Assembly (NCBI GenBank): GCA_944385195.1
Contig: CALWWH010000254.1
Location: forward strand, 1 to 15,279
Length of the DNA stretch: 15,279 nt
DNA from: an uncultured Oscillospiraceae bacterium
GTDB lineage: Bacteria; Bacillota; Clostridia; Oscillospirales; Oscillospiraceae
Direction of reading: 5' to 3'
Shown here piece after piece: positions 5,935-13,292 of the stretch. Positions within the stretch are counted from its first letter, which is position 1; the number at the start of each line of letters is the position of its first letter. A model generated the notes under the pieces. It had not been told where the DNA came from, did no database searches, and worked only from the letters and a program-made list of their open reading frames with translations. The position numbers and the translations under genes were made by a program.

Positions 5935-7429
5935 AGGTTTGTGTTTGTTCGTTTGTGTGATCGTCCGGTTCTGTTGCGGACTTGTGTCTGTTTGCTGCAA
6001 TGACCGCTCCAGCCACCAGGCCAATTGCCGCGCCGAGATTTTGCGCCGCAGTCTTGGCCTCCATCTTACGGCACCGTTCCTCCGGATCATCGCTGTCGGC
6101 ATCCATGGCACTCAATCCAGCAAGAACAGATGCCGCACCAATTCCCACAGCACCAGAATGATGGTGGGCAGATACATCTGCAGCTGGATTCGACTCGCGA
6201 ACCTTTTCACGGAATCGCTCGCCCTGGAGAGTTCGGTAGAATACTCCTCGCTGGCTCTCCCAACCTGTTTCCCGAACTCCTTCAGCGCCACTTCCTGATC
6301 CCGCTGCATCCTGTTCAGAGTGCGCTCCGCGCTGTTCTCCATCTGCTTCCAGCGTTCGGTGCTGCTCTCGGTCAATTTTTGCACCTCCAACTGCATCTCG
6401 GAGATTGCTGTTCTGTGCTGCGCCATCAAAGCTTGCACCTGTGCTTTGAGCTTTGCGTCCATCTGCTCGTCCGTGAGCAGATGCTCCACACTCTCCTGGA
6501 GCTGCAGAACGGACTGTCCGGTCAGCTCCACTGCGTTGGTCAGGCCTGTCCAGTTCTCCTCTGTCAGCGTGACTGCTTTCTGGATATTTCCAGCCTTGTC
6601 TATATTGTGGCTCAGAGCCGTTTGCTGCATAGCTTTCATATCCGCCATGCTGGGTCGTGTATTGCTGCGCTCGAATGTAGAATTCATATTCCATGTTCTC
6701 CTTTAAATATTTTTCATCGTGTAAACGAAAATCCCGACAGCTTTTGCCGTCGGGTGTGGTGTAGGTGATATTCGCGCGACTATCCGTCCACTTGACCTGA
6801 TAGCCCTCGCTCTGCATCAGTTCAATGAACTGCTCCTTGTTGACGGCATATTTCATGCACTCGTCGATCTGAATGGCGAGAGCCACCTTCCAGCTCTCGC
6901 CGCGCATCGCCGCGTGATACTCCGCCTGCCTGATTCCCGAGGTCTGTTGCTTCTTCGGCTGGCAAATGGACAGGCCGTGACGCATACAGATCTCATCTGA
7001 GAATTTTCGGAGCTGCGTCAGATCGTCTTTTTCGAAATGCAGTTTCCTGCCGTTTTCAAAACTGACCGAGTTGATAATGAAGTGGGAATGGATGTGCTCC
7101 GCATCGGTATGTGTTGCAACGATGACTTCGTAGTCCTTCCACTGCTGCGCCAACTCCAGAGCAACGGCGTGTGCTTTCTCCGGTGTGATATTTTCATCCG
7201 GGTGGAAGGACTGCACGAAATGAAAATACATTTTGCCGTCACACTTGCCGTACTGAAGTTTGGTGCTGATGAACTGTGTGTAGCAGATCTCGGGCTGGCA
7301 GTTGACACCTGTAACCAATTGCCGGCCTTCGAACTCGGTCTTCTTCTCCTGCATGACGTAGTCCAATGCAGCAGACAGTCCGGCGCGGCATTGTCCTTTC
7401 GGACGGTTGATGGGTGTGACCGTTGCCAT
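5918..7429 (-). CDS. Relaxase/mobilization nuclease (MobA/VirD2-like)
   Basis: Nicks the element's oriT and stays covalently bound through tyrosine, leading the strand into a recipient. The 503-aa protein shows Tyr24 in ALDYVM as the likely catalytic residue. The metal-binding histidine motif HTDAEHIHSH lies at 107-116, with His112, His114 and His116; this is the PF03432 type. Residues 1 to about 245 are well-formed protein. About 248-439 are Gly/Ala/Arg/Asp-rich and low in order because this stretch also encodes another protein in a second frame. The last 60 residues look like normal protein again, with a hydrophobic stretch (LGAAIGLVAGAVIAA). The ATG at 7429 lies 3 bp after the mobC stop, so the pair is coupled. 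Confidence 0.9.
   Translation of the reverse strand: MATVTPINRPKGQCRAGLSAALDYVMQEKKTEFEGRQLVTGVNCQPEICYTQFISTKLQYGKCDGKMYFHFVQSFHPDENITPEKAHAVALELAQQWKDYEVIVATHTDAEHIHSHFIINSVSFENGRKLHFEKDDLTQLRKFSDEICMRHGLSICQPKKQQTSGIRQAEYHAAMRGESWKVALAIQIDECMKYAVNKEQFIELMQSEGYQVKWTDSRANITYTTPDGKSCRDFRLHDEKYLKENMEYEFYIRAQQYTTQHGGYESYAANGSEPQYRQGWKYPESSHADRGELDRPDQRSGADRTVRSAAPGECGASAHGRADGRKAQSTGASFDGAAQNSNLRDAVGGAKIDREQHRTLEADGEQRGAHSEQDAAGSGSGAEGVRETGWESQRGVFYRTLQGERFREKVRESNPAADVSAHHHSGAVGIGAASVLAGLSAMDADSDDPEERCRKMEAKTAAQNLGAAIGLVAGAVIAANRHKSATEPDDHTNEQTQTWQQTM
6112..6687 (-). CDS. Nested mobilization protein (MobB-like), coiled coil with C-terminal membrane segment
   Basis: A complete 191-aa gene lies entirely inside the relaxase gene in the +1 frame. 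Its start has AAGGAG 10 bp upstream. The product has coherent amphipathic helices with heptad-like spacing from about 60 to 165 and many Gln/Glu/Lys. It ends in a hydrophobic segment at about 171-191 (MYLPTIILVLWELVRHLFLL), so it is likely membrane-anchored with its coiled coil in the cytoplasm. IncQ plasmids such as RSF1010 carry mobB nested in mobA in another frame, and ColE1-type plasmids also have overlapping mob genes. By analogy it could stabilise the relaxosome or link it to the host coupling protein. Both frames here appear to be used. Confidence 0.8.
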   Translation of the reverse strand: MNSTFERSNTRPSMADMKAMQQTALSHNIDKAGNIQKAVTLTEENWTGLTNAVELTGQSVLQLQESVEHLLTDEQMDAKLKAQVQALMAQHRTAISEMQLEVQKLTESSTERWKQMENSAERTLNRMQRDQEVALKEFGKQVGRASEEYSTELSRASDSVKRFASRIQLQMYLPTIILVLWELVRHLFLLD

Positions 7430-7432
7430 GGT

Positions 7433-7759
7433 TCACACCTTCCTCTCCAGAACCTCTTTCAGCAGTTTCTGAATCTCCAGATAGAGCTCATAGGTTTCAC
7501 CAACATTAACGGAACTGATCCTGCCCATGTTTGCCAGTGTGATGAGCTGATTGAGATTCGTTCCCTGCCGCCGCAACGCACGGGCGCAGTCATCGAAACC
7601 GTTGATGTGTACGATCTCTTTCCCGACGGCGCATGTCGTCAGGTACTTTGTCAGATCCATCCCCGCGGACTTTGCGTTCCGCCGGATGAGCTCTGCGTCA
7701 CCTTCCGTGACACGGAAGGTCAATGAAACTGGTTTTGTGCGGTTGACTTTTTTCTTCAA
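7433..7759 (-). CDS. MobC-like relaxosome accessory protein
   Basis: A small DNA-binding protein that helps the relaxase open oriT. The 108-aa product has a basic N-terminus (KKKVNRTKPV), a ribbon-helix-helix-like segment (SLTFRVTEGDAELIRRNAKS), and the family region TNLNQLITLANMG in the second half. I chose TTG at 7759 because GGAGG lies exactly 7 bp upstream; upstream in-frame codons would enter the hairpin-rich region. It is read with the relaxase, whose ATG begins 3 bp later. The hairpin-rich stretch immediately upstream fits an oriT next to mobC. Confidence 0.85.
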   Translation of the reverse strand: MKKKVNRTKPVSLTFRVTEGDAELIRRNAKSAGMDLTKYLTTCAVGKEIVHINGFDDCARALRRQGTNLNQLITLANMGRISSVNVGETYELYLEIQKLLKEVLERKV

Positions 7760-7771
7760 ATGAATACCTCC

Positions 7772-7988
7772 GTGATAAAGTGGGTCCGGGCTTCTGCCCG
7801 GAAAGGAGATGCCGAAGGCAGTACGCCGCCGCCCGACCGGGCGGTGGTGGACAGCCAAAGGCGATGCTCGCTGTCGTCCTCACGGACGACACATCCCTCG
7901 CTCCGCCGCAAGCGGCAAAGCTCGTTCGTTCTGTCGTTCGCCCTCTTCCCACCGAAACCGCTCTCGCTGGGTTTCGGCGGGAGCCCGG
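7772..7988. other. GC-rich hairpin cluster, candidate origin of transfer (oriT)
   Basis: This is the only sizeable non-coding stretch of the mob region. It holds several inverted repeats: CCGGGC/GCCCGG (7786-7801), CCGCCC/GGGCGG (7829-7844), GTCGTCC/GGACGAC (7873-7890), a short GCCG/CGGC (7905-7916) and CCGAAACC/GGTTTCGG (7952-7977). None has a T tract on either strand, so they are not simple terminators. Position directly before mobC-relaxase is typical of oriT. The nick site was not identified. A MobC promoter could also lie here, but no good -35/-10 pair was seen. Confidence 0.55.
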
Positions 7989-9140
7989 TTATGGGAGGGA
8001 ATTTTTCCTCTCTGCCGTAACCTCCACCGTTTCGCCGAACGTGGCGGAAAATCGGGGCAGATTTCGCGGTAGAGTGTTTAACCCGGCAGAGGCGGAAACA
8101 GCCGACAAATCGCCTTCTGTGGCCTCACAAGGGTCGATAGGGTCAACCCCCGGCGTGTCGACACTTTCGGCACGGTGCAGCTCGACGATGCGCTTTCCGT
8201 TGCTGCGGCGCAGACAGGCGGTAACACCGATTTGCCTTAGGGTTGCAAGGCTTTCAGAGAGCAACCGCGCTGCTTTCTTCGGTGTAATCCCCAGCGTTCC
8301 GTCAGGGTCGATCTCTTCAGCGAACTCCGTGGGAGTGCCGATGTACTCGGTACGGTTCGACATGAATGCAGAGATGGCGGCAGGGATGCTTCCGCCGGGA
8401 GTGACCTTGCTGTCACAGATGAGCTGCCACACATTATCCTTGTTCCGTTCCAACTCTATCTCTCTGTATTCAATATCACGACCAATGCAGGAGAGTTTCG
8501 CACGACCACTGCCGCGCTTGTCCTCCACCAGTGTGAAACTGGAATCCACCGCACCGCTGATGGCGGTGGTACCGGAGATGCGGTTGAACACATCTTCATC
8601 ACCCTCCTTGCGCAGATGGTGAACGAGCAGGATGGCAATGCCGTGCTGATCTGCAATGCGCTTGAGCAGAGAAAGGTCACGGTAGTCGTTGGCATAGGCG
8701 TTATCATTTTTCACGCTGCGCACTTTCTGCAACGTGTCAATGATGATCAGAACCGTGTCCGGATATTCTTTGAGGAACTGGGTGAGCTGCTGCTCCAGAC
8801 CTTTCTCCAGGATGTTGCTTTCGGTGCAGAAGCGAACGCTGGACGGGACCTCGTCCGTGATACTGAAGAGCCGGTTCTGGATGCGGCGTGTGGAATCTTC
8901 AAGGCAGAGGTAGAGCGTGGTGCCCTGCTTTGTCTGGAGATTCCAAACGGGTTCTCCCTTGGCAATGGTGGTTGCCAGCCAAAGCGCAAGCCAGGATTTC
9001 CCCACCTTCGGTGCGCCGGCCAGAATGTGCAGACCCTGTGAGATGAGCGAGTCCACCACAAAGTTCAGTGGCTCCATGGGGATGCTCATCAGGGTTTCAC
9101 CGTCGATGGTGTTGAGGGGTTGGATGTTGCTTTTGTACAT
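7989..9140 (-). CDS. RepA-like RecA-fold AAA ATPase
   Basis: Probable hexameric helicase or DNA-loading ATPase of the element (AAA_25/RepA type, related to RSF1010 RepA and KaiC-like folds). The 383-aa protein has Walker A GAPKVGKS at 42-49, CLEDSTRR after the second strand (about 79-86), Walker B VLIIID at 130-135 and the LLVHHLRK segment at 171-178 common in this family. A GTTAISGAVDS motif follows at 190-200. From about 275 the protein continues with a winged-helix-like domain. The tail beyond about 340 is Ser/Thr-rich. The ATG at 9140 has AGGAGG 8 bp upstream. It heads the leftward mob operon and is divergent from the polymerase gene, sharing a 152-bp control region with it. Replication or strand processing of the excised element is the likely role. 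Confidence 0.85.
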   Translation of the reverse strand: MYKSNIQPLNTIDGETLMSIPMEPLNFVVDSLISQGLHILAGAPKVGKSWLALWLATTIAKGEPVWNLQTKQGTTLYLCLEDSTRRIQNRLFSITDEVPSSVRFCTESNILEKGLEQQLTQFLKEYPDTVLIIIDTLQKVRSVKNDNAYANDYRDLSLLKRIADQHGIAILLVHHLRKEGDEDVFNRISGTTAISGAVDSSFTLVEDKRGSGRAKLSCIGRDIEYREIELERNKDNVWQLICDSKVTPGGSIPAAISAFMSNRTEYIGTPTEFAEEIDPDGTLGITPKKAARLLSESLATLRQIGVTACLRRSNGKRIVELHRAESVDTPGVDPIDPCEATEGDLSAVSASAGLNTLPRNLPRFSATFGETVEVTAERKNSLP

Positions 9141-9167
9141 ATGGTATACCTCCTTAAAAGAAATAGA

Positions 9168-9201
9168 ATACTGACCTCGCTGAAAAAAGTGGGGCCAGTA
9201 T
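9168..9201. promoter_or_regulatory. Inverted repeat between the divergent ATPase and polymerase genes
   Basis: ATACTGACC (9168-9176) and GGCCAGTAT (9193-9201) are inverted copies differing at one position, with a 16-bp spacer. They sit just upstream of the -35 of the polymerase promoter and 28 bp from the ATPase start. The location suits a shared operator controlling both genes. No repressor gene was identified in the window. Confidence 0.45.
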
Positions 9202-9206
9202 CTTTA

Positions 9207-9234
9207 TTGCATCTGAACGATTTTGTGATATGAT
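9207..9234 (+). promoter_or_regulatory. Extended -10 promoter of the polymerase gene
   Basis: TTGCAT (9207-9212), a 16-bp spacer and TATGAT (9229-9234), preceded by TG at 9226-9227 (extended -10). Transcription would start near 9241, about 52 bp before the ATG at 9293. Confidence 0.7.
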
Positions 9235-9292
9235 GTAGCTGTGTAGATTATGGGGGTTGCGCTTCTGTCAGAATGAAAACGGAGGTGATACG

Positions 9293-12200
9293 ATGCCGCA
9301 AACTAAATACCGGATCTATGAACTCTCAGCCAGAACGCTTATGAGCTATGCCAGAGAGGAAAATGGTGTATACACATTTCAGTTGAACCGTACTGCAACG
9401 GACCACTGTATGATCCCCGGCGCAAAACACGAGCAGGATGACTGTGCCATGTTCTTTCAGCTGATGTGTCAGCTCCGCGGCGACCGCTACCGGGAACGCG
9501 AAGGAGAGGGAATGGTCACCGACCTTGCGGACGTGATCTTCTACATGGACTTCTCCGGCATCTTTGACCGCCGGGGCAGCAACCGCACGCAGCAGATTCG
9601 CCGGGAGAAAGCGAAAGACATGTTCCGCCCTGAAGGTGTGACGCTGGACTTCGGCAGCGGTCTCCACCGCTACGTCAGCTTTGAACGCTCAGCCAGCATG
9701 AGCCGCCAGTCCAGGCTGTCGTTTATTCGTGCTGACCTGTATGCAATCATGCGCCAGCGTATCATGCTGGACATGACCTTGGATCGTTGCAAACTCAGTA
9801 AACTCTACGCCTACAACGGTTTGATGTTTTCCTCCGGCACACGGGTGGATGGAATCCGAATCGACAAGCCCCACCGCGTGATCGTCGTGGATAATCCCAA
9901 GAAGCTCATGCAACGAGTGCCTGTCATTACCGTGGTGGAGGGGGATAAGTGCGGAAAATATTATCGTGAGGAAACGATCGAAGATATCAACATCACTTGC
10001 TTTGACGGCGTTGGGTTGATCTCAAAGGAGTACGCAGAGACAGTAGATAAAGCGTACTGTGGGCGACACTGTCACACCTCTTTCCAGATTCGTCTGCCCT
10101 ACATCAAAGGAATGCTCCACCAGGTTGACTTCAAAGATTTCTTGAAGCGTTCCGGAACGCAGGTCATTCAGGACATTTGGGGCATCAATCACTCAGTCCA
10201 GAATGTAGATATCATTCTGACCCGTAGCCAGTTCAAAGCAGACCGCTGGCTCCAGGAAAACGATATGAGCTGGAAGGACTATTGGAAAGCGTTTCGTAAA
10301 TACCGGCACGCCCTGTATATCACCAACACGAATAAGGAACATGCTGAATCCCTTGTTGCGTTGAACTATCAATTTCTGTCCACGGTATCCATTCAGCCAG
10401 AGGAATTTCGCCCCGCCGATCTTCCCGACGGTTGGAACTGCAGCCCGGAAACAGATAAGCGGCAATGGCTGACCAAGGCGACCGAGACTGCTTACTACAA
10501 TTTCTGTGCCAACAGTTATTTCCGCAAAAAGTATTTTTTGGACGGCCTGAGTCAACCGCGCAAAAGCCGCGCGTACATTCTTGCCGCAGTACTGAACAAA
10601 AATCCACGATTCATCAACGAACCCATTTACACCGATGCTCTGGAAACACAGGCGAAAACGCTGTTGAAGAATTACGCCATCGGTCACCTATTGGTGCCGG
10701 GAGATAATCGATTCCTCTCCGGCGATTTGCTGGAACTGCTGCGCCAGTTGATGTCTCCCCGCGTGTTTCAGATGCCCGCAGAGCGTGTGTTTTGTGATGC
10801 CGTCACTGTAGATTTCTTTGCGGAGGACAGCTTTTATGCACCCGGCGCCGCTTATGGGCACGACGAGAGCTGCACGTTGCTTCGCAATCCACACATCGCC
10901 CGCAACGAGGAACTTCAGCTTTCCGTCTATCCAGATGGGGACGAGCTGCGTGAACATTATCTCGGCCATTTGACTGATGTGGTCTTTGTGTCTGCCGATT
11001 CTTTGGCGGCGGAGCGTCTGGGTGGTGCTGACTACGACGGTGATCAAATCAAGACTGTTGCCGATCCCATCCTGAACCGCTGTGTCAAGCGCAATTATGA
11101 ATACGAGGTGCATCAGCAGCTTTCCAACAACGCCAATCTGCCGCTGCTAAAGATCCCGTCCCTGTCCGCCCCATCGTCTGCCCCCAACGATTGGCGTGAG
11201 CAGTTCCACACGGTGGAGAATACCTTTGCCGCCCGCATCGGTCAAATCTGCAACGCTGCCATGGACCGTAGCGTGATTGCTTACAGTGACAGCGCCGACC
11301 CAGAAGAGCGGAAGCGCTGCCGCAGAGAAATTGAGACGCTGGCCATTCTCAGCGGTCTGGAGATCGACGCTGCCAAAAGCGGTGTGAGGCCCGACCTTGA
11401 CGAATACATCGGTACGAAACGCGTCAAGCGCAGTGCATTCCTCCAGTATAAATATCTGGCGGAACAGGCAGAGGAGACACGGCGGGCGTGGTATGAGCCG
11501 ACCCACAAAGAAAAGCTGGACGCATTCTTTGCACGGACGGACTGGAGTACGGTCGAGTCCCACATTGAGAAGCTGCCCTATCTGGCGCGGAAGCTGAAGC
11601 AGAACACGCCGCGAATCAAACCTACCCTCGCAGAGGACAGAGAACTGTTTACCTTTGCGCAAGAGGATGGTTGGCAGATCCGGCTCGATCCCCAAATTCT
11701 TTCCTCTGTATCTGAGTTGCTGAAAGATTATGAGCGCTGCCTTTCCCGCATCCGCGCCTGCCGCGTCCCGGTAAGGCACAGACAAAAGAAAAGCGACATC
11801 GAGCGCATCCTATATGCCAGAGGACAAGAAGATTTATATGACTCCGATGAGCTGTACGCTTTCTTCCGTCAGTTTCCACCGGAACGCATCACAGCGCTGC
11901 GGCATTCCATTTCTGACCAACAATGGCCCTTCATGGCAGCAGACAAACGGGAATTGTTTTTGGCGGAGTACCTGCCGGAAGCGACCGACTATTATGATTT
12001 GCTGACTGACTTCCGGCAGAGCGGTTATCGCATCCTGGGCGATCTGGTCTGCGACATTGACGATGAAAACAATGCGCTGGAGCGCAAACAGCTCCTGCGC
12101 GAAACGGACACTGCCAATTTTGCCGCTATGATGAAAGCCTACATGGAGCATTCTTTTTCCGCCGACTACAAAGAACCTGTCTCGAAAAAGTGCCGCGAAC

Positions 12201-12331
12201 TACTGAACAAAATCGTGCGCCCCGGTATCGCCGTACAGTATGTGGTTGCGTTGAGCAAGCGAGATCTGCTGTGGGAGCTGCTGATCGACCAAATCGAAAA
12301 GAATGTGTTAGAGGTGTCCTATGCTGAATGA
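9293..12331 (+). CDS. Cellular-type RNA-dependent RNA polymerase-family protein (QDE-1/RDR-like, two-barrel fold)
   Basis: A 1,012-aa protein with the ordered motifs of the family PF05183, best known from eukaryotic RNA-silencing polymerases. CFDGVGLISKEYA at 236-248 corresponds to the 'F.DG.G.IS..A' region. FQIRLPYIKGML at 264-275 corresponds to 'FQIR..G.KGVL', with Lys272 as likely active-site lysine of the first double-psi barrel. LTRSQFK ends at 315. LLRNPHIARNEE around 531 corresponds to 'RNP..HPGD', and HLTDVVFV starts at 559. The metal-binding loop GGADYDGDQIKTVADP gives Asp580, Asp582 and Asp584 (DxDGD). All three catalytic aspartates are present, so it is likely active in nucleotidyl transfer. 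The phage polymerase YonO is a more distant bacterial relative. The ATG was chosen for GGAGGTGAT 2-11 bp upstream; a TTG at 9257 is in frame but lacks this. Template and purpose (primer synthesis, transcription or RNA copying) are unknown. Confidence 0.85.
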   Translation: MPQTKYRIYELSARTLMSYAREENGVYTFQLNRTATDHCMIPGAKHEQDDCAMFFQLMCQLRGDRYREREGEGMVTDLADVIFYMDFSGIFDRRGSNRTQQIRREKAKDMFRPEGVTLDFGSGLHRYVSFERSASMSRQSRLSFIRADLYAIMRQRIMLDMTLDRCKLSKLYAYNGLMFSSGTRVDGIRIDKPHRVIVVDNPKKLMQRVPVITVVEGDKCGKYYREETIEDINITCFDGVGLISKEYAETVDKAYCGRHCHTSFQIRLPYIKGMLHQVDFKDFLKRSGTQVIQDIWGINHSVQNVDIILTRSQFKADRWLQENDMSWKDYWKAFRKYRHALYITNTNKEHAESLVALNYQFLSTVSIQPEEFRPADLPDGWNCSPETDKRQWLTKATETAYYNFCANSYFRKKYFLDGLSQPRKSRAYILAAVLNKNPRFINEPIYTDALETQAKTLLKNYAIGHLLVPGDNRFLSGDLLELLRQLMSPRVFQMPAERVFCDAVTVDFFAEDSFYAPGAAYGHDESCTLLRNPHIARNEELQLSVYPDGDELREHYLGHLTDVVFVSADSLAAERLGGADYDGDQIKTVADPILNRCVKRNYEYEVHQQLSNNANLPLLKIPSLSAPSSAPNDWREQFHTVENTFAARIGQICNAAMDRSVIAYSDSADPEERKRCRREIETLAILSGLEIDAAKSGVRPDLDEYIGTKRVKRSAFLQYKYLAEQAEETRRAWYEPTHKEKLDAFFARTDWSTVESHIEKLPYLARKLKQNTPRIKPTLAEDRELFTFAQEDGWQIRLDPQILSSVSELLKDYERCLSRIRACRVPVRHRQKKSDIERILYARGQEDLYDSDELYAFFRQFPPERITALRHSISDQQWPFMAADKRELFLAEYLPEATDYYDLLTDFRQSGYRILGDLVCDIDDENNALERKQLLRETDTANFAAMMKAYMEHSFSADYKEPVSKKCRELLNKIVRPGIAVQYVVALSKRDLLWELLIDQIEKNVLEVSYAE

Positions 12332-13199
12332 GTGGCAGGAATTTCTGGACTACACCGGGGCTGTAAGCTATACCGCCAAGAGTAAAAACGACACCGCCTA
12401 TATGGGCCGCTTCACCTTTACCACCATTTTGGAGTTCAAGGGTCTGGCCCGAGTTCTGACCATCATCGCCCGCGGGTATATGTACCATGATGTAGACGGC
12501 AATATTCTCGACAGTGACCCAAGGGAGCGCCTGGATTATGTACGCAAGGCTCTGTGTGCCTGGTGCAGTGTTCCGGACAGCAAAAAAGCCGCGCCCAAAA
12601 AGGCGCGGCCGAATAAGAGCCATTTTGAAGAGCTGCATGTAATGTTTCCTGAACTGGTGGACGCTGACGGCAGCGGCTGGTTCCACCGCCATGTTCACCG
12701 TCTTGCCCGCTTTGTGCTGAACGATCCTGATAAGGTTCGCAAGACGGTCATACCAAAGGCAGAGGTCATAGAGGCCAAGTTCGACACTGCTTGGCGCAGC
12801 AAGGTGATTCAGTTCCAGGTGCCGCTGTTTTCTGAGAATACCAAGGGCGCATGGGTCCTACGTTTCGACGATGTGCTTGCCGATGCGCTGGAGCTGGGGC
12901 CACTGCAAAACGCGGAACATGAGCTGCCGCCGGAGTATCTGGAAAAGCTGCGTGCGGTCACGCCAAAGGAGATTCCACTGGAAGTCATAAAAGCGCTGGT
13001 TCTCTATTACATGGCGCACAGGCAGGACGATACCGACTGGGTCGTGCTGCCGACAACCAACTTCGAGGCATGCTTTGGTACAGCTTTCGGGCGAAAGTAT
13101 CTGCCAACTCTGCCGAAAGAAGTGTTTGAACGTAGCGACTCCGGATATGGCATCGGGCGTTACCTGGTGAAGGCAGATTATACACCAAACTTGAGATAG
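12321..13199 (+). CDS. 292-aa protein of unknown function, coupled to the polymerase
   Basis: No family recognised. The start ATG lies inside the polymerase gene, overlapping its end by 11 bp (ATGCTGAATGA), with GAGGTG 4 bp upstream, so translation is almost certainly coupled and the products are probably made in similar amounts. The sequence is soluble, without signal or membrane segments. It has a Lys/Ala/Pro-rich basic linker (KKAAPKKARPNK, about 88-99) between two parts. The N-terminal part (1-85) is aromatic-rich, with a GRFTFTTILEFKG segment. The larger C-terminal part is rich in charged helices and ends in SGYGIGRYLVKADYTPNLR. A basic linker suggests nucleic-acid contact. The coupling makes it a candidate subunit, template-handling factor or regulator of the polymerase; this is inference. 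Confidence 0.8.
   Translation: MLNEWQEFLDYTGAVSYTAKSKNDTAYMGRFTFTTILEFKGLARVLTIIARGYMYHDVDGNILDSDPRERLDYVRKALCAWCSVPDSKKAAPKKARPNKSHFEELHVMFPELVDADGSGWFHRHVHRLARFVLNDPDKVRKTVIPKAEVIEAKFDTAWRSKVIQFQVPLFSENTKGAWVLRFDDVLADALELGPLQNAEHELPPEYLEKLRAVTPKEIPLEVIKALVLYYMAHRQDDTDWVVLPTTNFEACFGTAFGRKYLPTLPKEVFERSDSGYGIGRYLVKADYTPNLR
12582..12609 (-). terminator. Antisense terminator-like hairpin inside the 292-aa gene
   Basis: On the minus strand a perfect 8-bp GC-only stem (12609-12602 with 12595-12588) with a 6-nt loop is followed directly by TTTTTT. It would stop antisense transcription entering from the right. The same bases encode the Lys/Ala/Pro-rich linker, so codon constraint may have produced it by chance. 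Confidence 0.35.
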
Positions 13200-13222
13200 A
13201 AAGTTGATTGGTTGGAAGGCGG

Positions 13223-13283
13223 AAATTCAACTGAACGAAAAGCAAAAATCCAACTGAATGTAGTTGTAAAATTCAGCTGAATG
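13223..13283. repeat. Three operator-like repeats at an exact 23-bp period
   Basis: Copies of AAATTCAACTGAATG begin at 13223, 13246 and 13269. The third contains a perfect 12-bp palindrome, ATTCAGCTGAAT (13271-13282); the others are near-palindromic. The third copy fills the spacer between the -35 and -10 of the ATPase promoter. The array therefore looks like a cooperative repressor site. A degenerate fourth version (AAATTCCCTGAATC) lies at 14651-14664, before hsdM. Confidence 0.8.
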
Positions 13284-13292
13284 GACTATAAT
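13264..13292 (+). promoter_or_regulatory. Promoter of the DUF4143 ATPase gene
   Basis: TTGTAA (13264-13269), a 17-bp spacer and a perfect TATAAT (13287-13292). It is overlapped by the third 23-bp-period repeat. Transcription would start near 13299. Confidence 0.8.

Noticed and set aside
6025..6768. 247-aa plus-strand frame across the relaxase
   Set aside because: Antisense shadow of the doubly coding relaxase region; Leu/His-rich with no recognised domain.
7760..7858. N-terminal extension of MobC by 33 residues
   Set aside because: It would run into the hairpin-rich region and lacks a ribosome site, whereas TTG at 7759 has GGAGG at ideal distance.
7780..8622. 280-aa plus-strand frame over the oriT region and ATPase gene
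   Set aside because: Antisense to the RepA-like ATPase; low-complexity Ser/Arg/Pro translation and no start signal.
9257..9292. Earlier TTG start of the polymerase
   Set aside because: No ribosome site before it, and a perfect GGAGGTGAT lies just ahead of the ATG at 9293.
9293..12331. Ordinary RNA polymerase beta' subunit or reverse transcriptase
   Set aside because: The DYDGD loop is shared with beta' (NADFDGD), but the flanking RNPH and HLTDVVF motifs and single-chain size fit the cellular RdRP family; no reverse-transcriptase YxDD palm motif was seen.
13223..13283. CRISPR array or replication iterons
   Set aside because: Only three 15-bp copies with 8-bp gaps, sitting on a promoter; far too short for CRISPR spacers, and no Cas or initiator protein beside them.
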